From Silene conica (taxonomy: Eukaryota > Streptophyta > Magnoliopsida > Caryophyllales > Caryophyllaceae): DNA of 64,000 nt. A program made the translations under genes and the position numbers. The notes below the pieces were generated by a model. The model was not told the DNA's origin, did no database searches, and saw only the letters and a program-made list of their open reading frames with translations. Numbering within the stretch: position 1 is the stretch's first letter; the number at the start of each line of letters is the position of its first letter. The stretch lies in assembly GCA_029255685.2 (NCBI GenBank), contig CM055313.2, forward strand, positions 26,451,079 through 26,515,078, written 5' to 3'. Shown here piece by piece: positions 20,520-32,448 of this stretch.

Positions 20520-23500
20520 TCAATCAAACAAATGTGGATAACGCTCCCGCATAGATGCCTCAGGCTCCCACGTAGCCTCTTCCTGATTATGATTTGACCA
20601 CAAGACTTTCACCAAAGATGTCTCCCCATTGCGAGTCTTTCGTACCTTCCTGTCCAGAATTTCCTTCGGAGTCTCAATGTATGCCAACTGCTCATCTACC
20701 TCGATCACCTCATGCTGAAGCACATGTGATGGATCACTCACGTATTTCCTCAACTGAGACACATGGAACACATTATGGACCTTGGATAGGGTTGGAGGCA
20801 AAGCTAAGCGATATGCCACCTCTCCAACTCTGTCCAAGATCTCAAATGGTCCAATAAATTTCTGACTCAGTTTGCCACGCTTGACGAATCTCATCACACC
20901 CTTCATCGGGGAGACTTTCAGTAGCACGTTCTCTCCGGCCTCAAATGAAATATCGCTCCTCTTCAGATCGGCATAACTCTTCTGTCTATCCTGAGCGGCC
21001 CTCATCCTCTGTCGAATAATCTGAACCTGCTCCACCATCTCCTGGATCATATCTGGCCCCAAAGTCACAACATCAGCTCGATCATCCCAACACACAGGGC
21101 TCCGACACTTCCTCCCGTATAGAGCCTCGAAAGGGGTCATGCCTATGCTTGCATGGTAGCTGTTATTATAAGAAAACTCGATCAACCCCAGTCGATCCTC
21201 CCAAGATCCTCCGAACTCCAGTACACACGCCCTCAACATATCCTCAAGAGTCTGAATCGTCCTCTCAGTCTGACCATCAGTAGCCGGATGAAAAGTTGTA
21301 CTCATCTTCAATTGGGTACCCAAAGCAGTCTGTAACTCCTGCCAAAATCTGGATATAAACCTCGAGTCTCGATCGGAGACAATGTCCTTGGGTACGCCAT
21401 GCAGTTTGACTATATTCCGAACATATGACTTAGCCAACTCAGCTTTACTCCAGGTATCTTTCATGGGAATAAAGTGAGCCGACTTAGTCAAACGATCTAC
21501 GATCACCCAAATCATGTTGTTGCCCCTCTGAGTCCGAGGCAACCCCACGATAAAGTCCATCGAAATATTCTCCCACTTCCATCCGGGCACATCTAATGGC
21601 TGAACCTTCCCTTGAGGTCTCTTATGCTCCCCTTTCACTCGCTGACACGTCAAACACCTCGAGACAAACTCTGCGACCTCTTTCTTCATATTCGGCCACC
21701 AAAACGTCTTCTTAAGGTCCTTATACAGCTTATCACCCCCTGGGTGAACAGAATAAGAAGTAGCATGAGCTTCAGTCAGGATCTTCTTCTTTAGCTCCTC
21801 AACATTCGGTACACACCATCGCCCACTGAACCTCAAACTACCGTTGGTATGAATACTGAACTTGAATGCCCCATCACCATGCTCATTTTCCACCATCAAA
21901 CGCCACTTCTGGATTCTCTCATCGTTCTTCTGTAAATCCCGAATCTCCCCATACAACTCAGGCTCCACGGTCAGATCACCAAGCGTATCCCCTTTCCGGA
22001 TCGTGAAAATTCCCATCTCCCTTAACTCGCCATGCAACCTCACTCTCGATCTGGCACAACTCAAGGCGTGTACTGACTTCCTACTTAGAGCGTCAGCTAC
22101 CACATTCGCCTTGCCCTCGTGGTAGACAATCTGCATATCATAGTCTCCGATCAACTCTATCCACCTCCTCTGCCTCATGTTTAATTCCTTCTGGGTGTAG
22201 ATATATTTCAGGCTCTTATGATCAGAAAACACCTTAAAAGTGGCTCCATAGAGATAATGACTCCACAATTTCAGTGCAAAGACCACAGCGCCCAACTCCA
22301 AATCATGGGTCGGATAATTCTCTTCATAGGTCTTCAACTGGCGAGAAGCATACGCGATCACTCTCCCATTCTGCATTAGCACACAACCCAACCCATGCTT
22401 GGAAGCGTCAGTATACACTTCGAAATTATCACTTCCAACAGGCAAGGCCAGGATAGGAGCTGTTGTCAGGCGTTCCTTAAGAGTCAGGAATGCCTTCTCA
22501 CAACCCTCATCCCAAACAAAACGGTTCTCCTTCCTCATTAACGATGTCAACGACTTTGCTATCTTCGAAAAGTCTTTGACGAATCTCCGATAATAACCTG
22601 CCAACCCCAGAAAACTTCGGATCTCGCTCACATTCTTCGGACTTTGCCACTTCGTCACTGCCTCGATCTTACTAGGGTCAACAGCTACTCCCTCCTTTGA
22701 AATTACATGCCCCAGAAATGCCACTTTCTCCAACCAGAACTCACACTTACTCAACTTAGCATTGAGTTTATGTTCCTCCAAAGTCTGAAGTACCTTCCTC
22801 AAATGATCTTCGTGCTCCTCTGCATTTTTGGAATATACTAGGATATCATCGATAAACACTACCACAAACTTGTCCAGGTACGGGCTGAAAACTCGGTTCA
22901 TCAAGTCCATGAACACAGCTGGTGCATTAGTCAATCCAAAGGGCATAACCACAAATTCATAGTGGCCATACCTCGTTCGGAAAGCGGTCTTCGGAATATC
23001 TTCATCCTTTATTCGCAATTGATGATACCCGGATCTCAAATCAATCTTGGAGAAAACCCCAGCTCCACTCAACTGATCGAACAAGTCGTCAATTCTCGGC
23101 AAAGGGTAACGATTCTTGATAGTCACATTGTTCAGCTCTCGGTAGTCAACACACAGCCTCAAACTCCCATCCTTCTTCTTCACAAACAGAACGGGTGCTC
23201 CCCAGGGCGACACACTGGGTCGAATGAACCCTTTTTCGGCTAGTTCATCCAACTGCTTCTTCAATTCCTCCATCTCCTTAGGTCCCATTCGGTAGGGTGA
23301 TTTAGATATCGGTCTCGCTCCTGGTTTGAGGTCAATGGAAAATTCTACTTCCCTCCTCGGCGGTAACCCTGGAACGTCGTCTCTAAAAACTCCCTCAAAC
23401 TCCCGTACTACAGGTATCTCACCAGTCTTGGGGGTCTCAGCCTCACAATCCCACATTTGGCATAAGATAAGACTCTCTCCTTTTCTCAGGCCAGACTTAA

Positions 23501-25121
23501 GGGTATTGACGGAAATGAATTTGATCTTTGGCTTGACTCGGTATCCCTTGTAGGACACCCTAACTCCCTTGGGTCCCCTCAAGGAAATTTTCTTTTGGTG
23601 ACAATCGATAAAAGCCCTATACTTCCCCAACCAGTCCATCCCTAGAATCACCTCAAAACCCCCCAGAGGAAACTCTATGAGGTCACAATAGAAAATTGCT
23701 TCCCCGATTTTGATGGGTACGCTTCCATATACTCTATTACAGACTATCGACTCGCCTGATGGTATGGTCATTGGATCCGCGATCCATTCAAATCTCTCAA
23801 GCCCCAAAGTCTTAACATGATCTCTAGACACGAACGAATGGGTGGCACCGGAATCGAAAAGTACAAAAGTAGGTCTAGAGTTTACAAGAAAAGTACCAGT
23901 AACCACATGAGCATCCTCCTGAGCGGCCTGCTTTCCCATGGCAAAGAGTTTGCCACTGGACTTGACCCCACTCTGGCTGGCAGAAGATGTACCAGCCTGC
24001 TGATTTCCTGCCGTCCCCGTCTTGTTGTTGTTCCCACTTCCATTGTACTGATTCTGATATGAACGGTTCTGATTGTTGTTGTTGTAGTTCCTCTGATAGT
24101 TGCTGCTGCCTCCAGACTTCGCACCCCCACCATAGTTTGTCATGGGTGTGCGATAGCCACTGCTGCCATAGGACTGAGTGCGAGGTCCCTGGTATCCGGA
24201 TGTAGGTGTACGATAGCCCCCGGACTGGTTTCCTCCAGACGAACGACACACTGCCTGTTTATGTCCCGTCTTTCCACAGCCGAAACAAACTATTCCCACT
24301 GAGCCACTGCCTGAACCCCCACTCCTGAAGTTGCCCCCACTCTGATTCCTTCCACCACCAGAGGCACTACTCCCGAAATACCCACTGTACTTGTTATTAC
24401 TTTGCTTTTTCGATCCTGAACCCTCAGCTACTGTTTCAGCTTTCCTCTTTTCTGACTTGGACTGTTTGTCCTTTTTGATCATATCCGAAAGCCTCTCCGC
24501 CGCCCCAGCCCTTAAATAGATATCACGGATTGTGGTGGGCGGAGCTGCAATCAGTCTCTTTTTGATGGCGATTGACAATCCCCTCTCAAATTTCATGGCT
24601 AGCATAGCATCGTCAAATCCCATATCTCCCACATAGTGTACCAGCTGGATGAATGTCCTGTAGTAAACCTCTACAGTCATGTCCTCCGACGTCTGGAATG
24701 AGTCGAACTCCTCCCTCAGCTTGCTCTTTTGGAATTCTGGTAGAAACGCCTCGTTCAGAACCCCCGTGAATGCATCCCACGGAACAAACGCGGATCCACC
24801 CTCTATAGCTGCTTCCCGGAGTTCTTCCTTATTCGTGGTCCACCAGTCTCCAGCCATACCCCTCAGATAGTGGGCAGCCTGGTCTACCCTCAACTCTTCA
24901 GGGCAGTCCACCAACTCGAACAGGTTATCGAATTCCCGGCACCAAGCTCCTAACAGATGAGGTTCCCCCTCCCCAGTGAATTGGGTAGGGTGATGTCTTG
25001 CGATGATTGTGCTCATTTTCGCGGAGTCCATACGTTTGGCCTTTAGAGCCGCATTCTCAGCTCGTAGTTGGTCTAACTCCTCTTGTGTGATGTTAACGGC
25101 ATTATCTCTTCGCGGAGGCAT
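20520..25121 (-). CDS. gag-pol: Chromovirus gag-pol polyprotein with chromodomain
   Basis: One open frame. The likely start is the ATG at 25121 ([10 protein letters not shown]), as in Tekay/Del Gag; an upstream in-frame ATG at 25196 would add 25 residues. Numbered from that upstream ATG: Gag ~60-250; zinc knuckle [14 protein letters not shown] at 304-317 after a Gly/Ser/Asn-rich linker; aspartic protease DSGA at ~448; reverse transcriptase ~630-830 with FIDD at ~781; RNase H from ~925 (TDAS, later DALSRK); integrase with its zinc finger CLTC at ~1181, first catalytic Asp at ~1214, then Asp ~1275 and Glu ~1311; and a chromodomain-like end (~1505-1555, VLWSN...ATWEP). No stop, frameshift or lost catalytic residue was seen. 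The chromodomain would steer insertion towards particular chromatin. Confidence 0.97.
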   Translation of the reverse strand: MPPRRDNAVNITQEELDQLRAENAALKAKRMDSAKMSTIIARHHPTQFTGEGEPHLLGAWCREFDNLFELVDCPEELRVDQAAHYLRGMAGDWWTTNKEELREAAIEGGSAFVPWDAFTGVLNEAFLPEFQKSKLREEFDSFQTSEDMTVEVYYRTFIQLVHYVGDMGFDDAMLAMKFERGLSIAIKKRLIAAPPTTIRDIYLRAGAAERLSDMIKKDKQSKSEKRKAETVAEGSGSKKQSNNKYSGYFGSSASGGGRNQSGGNFRSGGSGSGSVGIVCFGCGKTGHKQAVCRSSGGNQSGGYRTPTSGYQGPRTQSYGSSGYRTPMTNYGGGAKSGGSSNYQRNYNNNNQNRSYQNQYNGSGNNNKTGTAGNQQAGTSSASQSGVKSSGKLFAMGKQAAQEDAHVVTGTFLVNSRPTFVLFDSGATHSFVSRDHVKTLGLERFEWIADPMTIPSGESIVCNRVYGSVPIKIGEAIFYCDLIEFPLGGFEVILGMDWLGKYRAFIDCHQKKISLRGPKGVRVSYKGYRVKPKIKFISVNTLKSGLRKGESLILCQMWDCEAETPKTGEIPVVREFEGVFRDDVPGLPPRREVEFSIDLKPGARPISKSPYRMGPKEMEELKKQLDELAEKGFIRPSVSPWGAPVLFVKKKDGSLRLCVDYRELNNVTIKNRYPLPRIDDLFDQLSGAGVFSKIDLRSGYHQLRIKDEDIPKTAFRTRYGHYEFVVMPFGLTNAPAVFMDLMNRVFSPYLDKFVVVFIDDILVYSKNAEEHEDHLRKVLQTLEEHKLNAKLSKCEFWLEKVAFLGHVISKEGVAVDPSKIEAVTKWQSPKNVSEIRSFLGLAGYYRRFVKDFSKIAKSLTSLMRKENRFVWDEGCEKAFLTLKERLTTAPILALPVGSDNFEVYTDASKHGLGCVLMQNGRVIAYASRQLKTYEENYPTHDLELGAVVFALKLWSHYLYGATFKVFSDHKSLKYIYTQKELNMRQRRWIELIGDYDMQIVYHEGKANVVADALSRKSVHALSCARSRVRLHGELREMGIFTIRKGDTLGDLTVEPELYGEIRDLQKNDERIQKWRLMVENEHGDGAFKFSIHTNGSLRFSGRWCVPNVEELKKKILTEAHATSYSVHPGGDKLYKDLKKTFWWPNMKKEVAEFVSRCLTCQRVKGEHKRPQGKVQPLDVPGWKWENISMDFIVGLPRTQRGNNMIWVIVDRLTKSAHFIPMKDTWSKAELAKSYVRNIVKLHGVPKDIVSDRDSRFISRFWQELQTALGTQLKMSTTFHPATDGQTERTIQTLEDMLRACVLEFGGSWEDRLGLIEFSYNNSYHASIGMTPFEALYGRKCRSPVCWDDRADVVTLGPDMIQEMVEQVQIIRQRMRAAQDRQKSYADLKRSDISFEAGENVLLKVSPMKGVMRFVKRGKLSQKFIGPFEILDRVGEVAYRLALPPTLSKVHNVFHVSQLRKYVSDPSHVLQHEVIEVDEQLAYIETPKEILDRKVRKTRNGETSLVKVLWSNHNQEEATWEPEASMRERYPHLFD

Positions 25122-25196
25122 ACTATAAAACAAGAAAAGAATGAGTCCCGACGTACATGGGTACCCATTGGCTTTAGGGCTATGTCCCCTAAGCAT

Positions 25197-25652
25197 CCAA
25201 ATCTATAACACTTATCATATAGAGTAGTTTTCTTCTATAACATGGCTCAGGGATCACATAACCGCATATCACTAGACATGATGAAAGAAGAATTACTAGC
25301 ATGTTTCAAATCTCTTAACATACCACAATAATATACACCTTTTATTCAACAGATAAAGATTCATTCATGCTCATGCCCCTTCCGGCTTTTCCAAAATCAC
25401 TTATACTCAGAATTCTCATAACATACTTATCACAGTACGCTATCACTTCCACCACCTCCTATTCTACCCTTTTCTCTCGTATATGCACTCTGGGTTCCCG
25501 GGTAAAACTGATAGGGCCAATGGTTCGGTGTGAGGGGGCCCCAGACTCATACTTCCCCTTTAGTGTGCTCCTAACAGTCCTATCCCGGGGTTCATTTTAT
25601 TTAGACTCTCCTACATTCATTGGGTTCATTAGGTTAGGCCTGAGAATCGTTC
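25197..25652 (-). other. Chromovirus 5' leader
   Basis: 456 bases between the primer site and the first in-frame ATG on the minus strand. Non-coding; would hold packaging and translation signals. Nothing else recognised. Confidence 0.7.
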
Positions 25653-25664
25653 GCTCTGATACCA
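25653..25664 (-). promoter_or_regulatory. Primer binding site (initiator Met tRNA), chromovirus
   Basis: Minus-strand TGGTATCAGAGC lies three bases inside the 5' LTR end (AAG between). It matches initiator-Met tRNA. Confidence 0.93.
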
Positions 25665-25667
25665 CTT

Positions 25668-27960
25668 TGTAACACCCCCATTTATTTAAGGGTCTGAACT
25701 AGGACTCCTCAGATAAATAAAGGTGTTACCATCTCGGTTTCCCGAGGCAGTAGATACAAAGGAAGATAAACAGTACTTTATATTCAATGTAACTCAAAAC
25801 ATGTTCTTACAAAACCAAATAGAAAACTGTTCTGACAAAAGTAAAAGTACAACTCATGAACTCCTATCAAGTGGTCTAGACTCTAACAGGTCCGGGTTCA
25901 TGCTTCTCCCTTCCCAGATGCTCCCATTGTCTTATACCTGTCAGTCTGCTCCCCAATAATTGGTTCATCACAGGTGATCACGAATACACAGGGTCAACCA
26001 CGAGGTTGAGTAGAGTAAAACTGTAAACAAACCATATTACTAAAAATAGAAAGCCGATCATCTCCACTCTGAATCACAAGACCCAATATCTCCGCACCAA
26101 TCACAAGACCCATTATCTCCACACCAATCACAAGACCCATTATCTCCGCACCAATCACAAGACCCATTATCTCCGCACCAATCACAAGACCCATTATCTC
26201 CGCACCATCGTTATCACAGTATGATACAAATGTACAATATAAAGATCACATGATAATATATAACAACATGTTTGATATCAATTATGAACGGTTTACAAAT
26301 CATCGAACATTAGTAGTTTCCCCTACCTCAAAATGCAGAAGAAATGGTTACTGCGCAACTACTACTAAAAATGCTTCACACGGAAACTTCCACCTAGATA
26401 AGTTTTACTTTAATTAATACTTTCCTAATTCACGTATAACAGGCACACATTCTATTTATAGTCACCTCCTATACTTAGAAAGTTTCTCAACAACCGAGTT
26501 ACCCAAAATAGTAACTTTCTAAATATAGTAGCTTCTAAAAATAGTAACTCCCACAAATAAGTAAACACTTGGGTTTGAAATTCAAATCTACATCTTTACC
26601 ATAAATATTAATTATACATATACCATAAAAATCTTATTGCCATAAATGCAAATATTCTAAAAATCATCACTAAAATTAATAATGGAAATAATAATAAGAA
26701 TAATAATAATAATATTAGTAATAATAATAATACTAATAACAAATCATGGCAAAAAGATTCGAAACCCAACAGCCCCCATCCCGGTTTTCAGCCTCCTATA
26801 CCACCGACCACCACCACATTGACAACCAGCCGACACCACCCAACGACACCACCTACTCCCCACTACCTCCCGGACACCACCAAACCCCTCGACAGACGCC
26901 GGTGAGTCAGACTCGTACCCACCAAACCAAGTCTGACCCTGCACCTTTACTCCCTGCACCGGTAAACAAACCACCATCGACACAAGCAAACACCCCTGAC
27001 CTCCCCTGAAACTGCCACCCCGACATACCCCGACATGCGTACAAGACACCACGGTGGTACCACCGCATCGACCTCCCCCGAGTCAGCGGTGGTGCCACCC
27101 CCAAACAACCTGACAAAACAAAAAGACAAAACCCAGAACAGACCACCACCAGAGCCACCCTAAACGACTCTAATAAAGCCACCTGGAACCACCCAACCTG
27201 CCGCCATGACCACCTCCCGACTACCCCTGACTCTCTGACCATAGACTCGTTACAACCCAACCACGGATCTCAATTCAAGACTTCACTAAAAACGCAAACC
27301 AAAACTGAAATCAAAGTATTAAAAAAAACAGAATACATAACCGGTTTACAGACCCGTATAAACCACCCTCCACGACGGGTTTTAACCACCACGACGACAA
27401 CCTAGCATGTCACATACGTTCCCCACACGACCCATTACAGATTTAGACCAAAACAACAAGAATTAGTCGACATATAAATACATAAATCGCGTGATGCAAG
27501 TGATATACACAAACAGGTCTATTTTCGACACACGTGACATACCAGCTATATGGCCGAAACGAACCACCGTACACCACCTTACCACCGTGGATAGCTTCTC
27601 TCCTCTCTCTGAAGTAGTGGCTAGGGTTTTGTGAAGCGAGATCTGAGTTAGGGGTGAGATTAGGGTAAGATTGGAGTGCCTTTATAAGGCGGCAAGAACA
27701 GGAGCTCTGTTTTGCTCTATTAGAACTACGCATGGGCTGAGTTCCCTTCACGCATTTCGAGGCCCACAAACAACCCCTAGCCAGCGACCTGGGGTTCGAA
27801 TCCCCTTAACAACTAAACTAAGAAGCTTAGTCCTCACTTCGAACCCCACCACGGATGGTTGTCTAGCATAAACAAGTGCCTAAAGTACGAGTGTTGATAA
27901 GTTTATATAACGATTCATAGCCTTTAATAAATCATAACTATTAAAATACGGGTTGTTACA
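25668..27960 (-). repeat. 5' LTR of the chromovirus (right copy)
   Basis: 2293 bases, nearly identical to the left copy over its whole length. This copy drives transcription towards lower coordinates. It carries the same 27-base five-copy block (~26072-26205), an AAT microsatellite (26670-26743) and, near its U3 start on the minus strand, a tRNA T-arm-like GGGGTTCGAATCCCC (about 27790-27805). Confidence 0.95.
27679..27686 (-). promoter_or_regulatory. TATA box in the chromovirus 5' LTR
   Basis: Minus-strand TATAAAGG is followed by a CT-rich, leader-like stretch with CAAAACCCTAGCC. The same box is at 20088-20095 in the other LTR. It is a plausible core promoter for the genomic RNA. Confidence 0.6.
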
Positions 27961-27965
27961 GAAAA

Positions 27966-29136
27966 AAAAATTCCCTAATACTCACCCCACGTTCTCTCCT
28001 ATCTAATTTAATTCTTTCATTTAATTCTTCCTTATATAGCTCATATCCTAACCTCTATACTCATATAATATACATTTCCTAAATATTATCAACACAATAT
28101 TAACGTACAAAAAATTACAAATTGAATAATTACAAATAAATAAAAAATACAAATTGAATATAATTATAAAAATCAATAAAATCTAATTTGTTACGGATAC
28201 ACAACAAAAATATGACCGTTTTGCCTAATAGTATTCATAAACCTGAACATATAGTAAAAAATTATTTTAAGATCGAGTACGGAATAATACCTTATAGATA
28301 TATATATATTAACAAGAACTAGCTTAAAATAAATAGGGATTATCGATTTAGATCGTTGGCCTAAACTTTGATTATTCACTAATTAAGTGACGTAGCTCAC
28401 TTAATGGTCCCATTTTTCTAGATTAATGATTTCGGAAAGACGACCTCTTAGTGAACACAGTTTTTAATTAAAACGAGCGTATATTTCTTAAATTTAACAC
28501 AAGTTAAGTAATTAGAATAAAACAAAAGCATAAGACGTGTAAAAATGCAAATGTTTGTCTTATATGCTCAAGTGATATAATATTTGACACGCTTTAATGT
28601 TAAAACGGATACGTCGGTATTAATGGAGACTGATCGATCGATTAATTTTTAGGAGTCAATTTTCTTCATACTCATTTAGATCTTGAAAATATTGCTATAG
28701 CTAATAAATTAACTAGAAATTTACATAAATCAACTTGAAAGACCTTTTTTTAAGAAAAAGAAATATTACGGATTAGGCCTTAAGTTCTCACGCGTTCTCA
28801 TTTAAGACCGTCTTACTTAAGACGATCTCTCATAAGTCATATCTGAGTTAAATAAAGTTGAAAACTAATGAAATTTGTGAGTATTTTGAATATCGTACGT
28901 AATAATTTTAAAAACCAACATGTGCATATTCGAGTATTTGTTACGTTTTAGATTAGTTATACACCTTGCAACATACTCTGCATCGAATGATAATGATTAA
29001 CAAGTTAAATTATATGTACGTCGAATCTTCGGTTATTCATTTATTTATATTTAAATTATCACAATATTGAACATTTACTCACACTCATTTATATGTGTAT
29101 GTATTCAATCATTCAACGAGAACGTCTGTTATTACG
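27966..29136. other. AT-rich non-coding DNA before a Helitron end
   Basis: No gene seen. A run of A precedes AT-rich DNA with TATATA runs near 28300. At 28795-28830 TTAAGACCGTCTTACTTAAG forms a small inverted repeat. Likely Helitron interior, because it leads directly into a Helitron 3' terminus, but no clear 5' terminus (TC at an A/T site) was found. Confidence 0.4.
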
Positions 29137-29169
29137 ACCCGTGCATTTTTTGCACGGGTTTAAAACTAG
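29137..29169 (+). mobile_element. Helitron 3' terminus (hairpin plus CTAG)
   Basis: ACCCGTGCA, a five-T loop and TGCACGGGT form a perfect 9-base-pair stem. It is followed seven bases later by CTAG and then T, the classic plant Helitron 3' end (hairpin, CTRR, host T). It marks where rolling-circle transfer stops. The element body lies upstream. Confidence 0.85.
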
Positions 29170-29418
29170 TATGCATTTTATATAATAAGACTGACTCATA
29201 GACCAACATAATTTAAACTGTTTTAGTATTATAAAATGTGTTTAATGATGGGAAAACGAAAATTGACGTTATGATGATTATCAAGAAACAATTTTCTTGG
29301 CAGGATTAGTACATCTTGTTGGAATAATCGTTATATTGCGTGAGAGTTGAGACGGTTTTACACTATAAGACGGTTTTACATTTATAATATATTGCTCGTT
29401 TTTGTGTTCGATGATTAG

Positions 29419-29931
29419 GCTGACGAGGATGTTCCAAGAGGATCGCGTCAATTACGCTACCTCAATTGGGATGAGGAGGAAGAACCAATTTTTTGGCCAC
29501 TTGAACAGCAAACCGGACTCTTTTGCTGGGTACATGTCGTAACCGATACCCTGGAAGGGTTATATGCAATTACGCATAATCGACAAAGGATTAAATTGTC
29601 AAAGCAAGAGCTGGTCGACAAGGTACATGGCTTTTACTCATCAAGTTATGATTCACCAAAGAGGACATATGCGGTAAGAGGGGACTATGTATATATGTGG
29701 ATCATTAACAATGGACTAAGTCTTGAAGAAGACTATGGGTCTGGAAAGTTCGAGGCAACCATACAAGATCCAAAGAAAAGAATCCCAGGCCGTCCTATTT
29801 TCAATCTAACCGGAATTAACACGTTTAACTCAGAAAAGGAAGAAGATATTCTTACAGAATTGAACAGGTCGCCTGGAGCAGCGGCTATGATTGTGGATAA
29901 CGACCGAATGGATGGCCTCAAAACTTCAGAA
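29419..29931 (+). pseudogene. Papain-like (C1A) protease homologue, exon with the Cys region
   Basis: After a TTAG acceptor-like site, 171 open codons read through a papain pattern: RYLNWDEE (like the VDWR start of the mature enzyme), EQQTGLFCWVHVVTDTLEGL (Gln of the oxyanion hole and the catalytic Cys of the CGSCWAF box), SKQELVD (as in LSEQELVD) and NNGLSLEEDYG. The usual Cys-rich CNGG segment is lost. It ends at a GTAAGT donor. No earlier exons (signal peptide, propeptide) are seen upstream, where the Helitron end lies. This is a 5'-truncated or highly divergent relative. Confidence 0.65.
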
Positions 29932-30019
29932 GTAAGTAGCTTCTGTTTTCTGGTTTTACAGAAATTCAATTCGATCCATGAGTTGTATTGAAACTGATGA
30001 TGACTTATTTTTTGGACAG

Positions 30020-30196
30020 GCTGCAATCTACTCGATTGCTGCCTCTGCAGAGGCCGGCAGTAAAAAGTTTTTACATGGGGTAGTCATATCAGGATTTGAC
30101 GATACTACCTACCATGTTCGGGATTCCGACATGATTACAGCCCCTAACGACGGTCGTTACCGGGCGTTAAGAGCATCTGCAAATCACGAGGATTAG
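30020..30196 (+). pseudogene. Papain-like protease homologue, last exon with His region
   Basis: It follows a TTTGGACAG acceptor; the 88-base intron keeps the frame (phase 0). The product has KKFLHGVVISGF, matching the catalytic-His block HAVxIVGYG. It then has YHVRDSDM where papain has a VKNSWG block, so the catalytic Asn is Asp and the following Trp is missing. Ends at TAG. With Cys and His kept but Asn replaced, activity is doubtful. Confidence 0.65.
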
Positions 30197-30241
30197 ATTT
30201 GCCCCTTTACTCACATAATTTTCCCTCACGGGGTTTCCCTC

Positions 30242-30400
30242 TCAAGCGATTTGAATACCGACTTCGGCAGTAGCAGTGGATCCCAAAAGTGCAAACTGTT
30301 GTGTATCGGTCTCAGCTTTGAAAGGAAGAACCTCTTTTAGCTCTGTCGTGCCATCGTCTTCTGATGGGCTTGGTAAAGCTTTTATTAGAAGGTCGACACT
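30242..30400 (-). CDS. Putative last exon of an unrecognised minus-strand gene
   Basis: The minus frame reads about 50 codons of balanced composition (VDLLIKALPSPSEDDGTTEL, then a segment ending STATAEVGIQIA) and stops at TGA (plus 30242-30244). An upstream TTCAG at about 30400 could be the acceptor. It lies tail to tail with the papain-like gene, 45 bases from its stop. It may join the first exon at 36299, with the LINE sitting in the intron. Function unknown. Confidence 0.35.
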   Translation of the reverse strand, partial: SVDLLIKALPSPSEDDGTTELKEVLPFKAETDTQQFALLGSTATAEVGIQIA

Positions 30401-31109
30401 GAATATCGAATAGCTGAACTTTTCTATTCAGTACATTTCCTCCAGAGTGAATAATAGCCATCTGCTTTAGCTGTTATATCCTGTAATTTCCAACAAGATA
30501 TAGAAAGAATAAGCGAACGAGACAAATCACAACAATATATTTGGCTCGGCTTTTATCCTCAAAAAAAAAAAAAAAAAAATTCAGAGAATGGTTCCCACTT
30601 CCCACTGCCGTCGTCAGATATACTTGGCCGTTGCTGTAACCACAAGTGCATTCTAGGTCATATCGATGGGGGAACTAGTAGGCGATCTCCTCTGGATTAT
30701 AGGATTTTAGATTTATAGTTAAAATGATCTTTTTAGGAGTTTACTTTTTTCGATAATATTTCACCCCCAACTACAAATACTGATGGGCCACTGCTCAATA
30801 TCATACAATTTTGGGAAGTCAGGAAGCATTATATGAAAACCCGGCCAATTGGGTATTACTCGTGAAAGGGCGTTCGTACAAACCAGCAAAAATATCGAGC
30901 TAAACAGATTAAAACGAACTCGACATGAAATCAAACTTGAACCCAGAAAGTGCAGACATAACTCAGTTACTCAGCTGTATCAGCTAAAAGCAAGATGGCA
31001 AACTAGTAAAAATCGAAACTTTAATTGCCCAATCAAAGGAAAAATTGAAGCTTTGATAGTTCAACTAAAAAGAAAAAAGAAAGAACATTAATCAGACTAT
31101 GAATCAACA
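30401..31109. other. Non-coding, possible intron sequence
   Basis: No clear exon. Holds a 19-base A run (about 30560-30578) after GGCTCGGCTTTTATCCTC, possibly the tail of an old retroposon. One copy of the CAGAAAxxTGCAGACATAA...CAGCTGTATCAGCT repeat lies at about 30942-30988; two more lie beyond the LINE. Confidence 0.4.
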
Positions 31110-31121
31110 AAATAAGAAACA
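31110..31121. repeat. LINE target-site duplication, left copy
   Basis: AAAATAAGAAAC occurs here and again at 35863-35874 right after the LINE poly(A). Twelve bases is normal for target-primed reverse transcription. Confidence 0.7.
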
Positions 31122-31185
31122 TAATAAAAAAAAAACCCTAGTGAGAGCTCTCTAGGAGGCGTTTGTAGGGAGATCACTGGCATCC

Positions 31186-32448
31186 ATGGCCGGATCTACC
31201 ACTTCTCCTCCATTGCGCTATATCACTCAGAGGAATTCAAAGAAGAAGAACACCAACAAAAAATCTGACTTGACTGTGAAAGATCTGTTGAATGATACTC
31301 AGGAAGACCCACGGAAACAGAGGAAAGAAAAGACTATGCACGAATTGATAGGGGTCGCCCCTTTTGACTTGCTATCAGATGAAGAGGAAGAGAATTCTGA
31401 TACAGATGTTGTGCAAGAAGATGATGAACAACCAGAAACTAATACTAATGGACCCTGGTTCACAATACAAGGTAAGAAAGTTATCCCTGAAGAGGAAACC
31501 CCTGTTCCGTTGATTCAAATATAGAAAGAAGATGTTAATGCAGAGGTTGAATACTGGCAAACTGTTGTGTATGGTTTTGTAGTAGGTGCTAATCCTCCCT
31601 GGCCAGTATTAGAAGGATACTTGAAACGCATTTGGAATAAACATAAGATAGACAAAATATCTTTTCTTCTCAATGGTATATTTATTGTTAGATTTGAAAC
31701 CAAAGAAATGCAGGCAGATGTGTTGAATAGTGGGTATTACTTATTTGACAACAAATCATTGGTGGTGAAACAATGGAAGGTTGATACTCAGTTGGAAAAA
31801 GAAGAGGTAAAACAGGTGCTAGTTTGGATCAGATTGCATAATCTGCATTTGAAATTTTGGGGACAGAGTCTACCCAAAATAGCAGGTCTGGTTGGAGGTT
31901 TCCTAAAGATGGATGAGTATACGGCATCCAAGACACGACTAGGGTTTGCTCGTATACTGGTTGAAATTAACATTGGTAAGAAACTGGCCAAGGTGATTAA
32001 ATTCCTGGATGAGAATGGCCAACCAATTTCAGTAGATGTTGAATATGAATGGCAGCCTATCCTATGTACAACATGCCACAGAATGGGACATGACAAGGAA
32101 CAATGTCGTACTCAAAGGAAGGAGACTAGAATCAATGGGATAGACAGGCCTCGACAGGTATGGAAGGTCAAAGTTCCGGTCACACAGCAGAAGTCTGCTG
32201 GTCCTCAGCAGGTACCTGTAAGCAAACCAACCCAGGCGCCAAGGCTAAGCGTACAAGCTATAACCACAGGGCCAGCAGTACTGCCTAGTGTATCCCACAA
32301 TCATCAGCACACTAGTGTTCCACAGCCCTCCATTGTAAGCTCATCTACTGATCCAGGTAGTCCTACTTACATTCAAATGCTAAAAGGGACTTCTGGAAAT
32401 ACCATGAGTGCACAACAAGTAGACCCTCAACACTCCTCAATCCCATGA
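31186..32448 (+). pseudogene. LINE ORF1 (DUF4283 plus zinc knuckle), one stop codon
   Basis: The 421-codon frame starts MAGSTTSPPLRYITQ. It has a Lys-rich then acidic N-terminus, a TAG at 31522-31524, then a DUF4283-type domain (residues ~125-270, with VWIRLHNLHLKFW and KIAGLVGGFLKMD) and a knuckle CTTCHRMGHDKEQC at ~303-316. A Pro/Gln/Ser-rich tail follows. The protein would bind LINE RNA. The frame is the same on both sides of the stop, so a single base change can explain it. Confidence 0.88.

Larger units (their letters stand above)
18075..27960 (-). mobile_element. Complete Ty3/gypsy chromovirus (Tekay/Del-like)
   Basis: A 9.9 kb element with ~2.3 kb LTRs (18075-20369 and 25668-27960), target duplication GAAAA on both flanks, an initiator-Met primer site, a polypurine tract and one uninterrupted gag-pol frame on the minus strand. 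Long LTRs, an MPPRR Gag start and a C-terminal chromodomain-like segment point to the Tekay/Del lineage. The LTRs differ by about a dozen sites by eye, so insertion is recent. All parts needed for autonomy appear present. Confidence 0.95.

Noticed and set aside
28053-28075. TCTATACTCATATAATATAC as a Helitron 5' end
   Set aside because: It resembles plant Helitron starts, but the preceding base is C rather than A and no other support was found.
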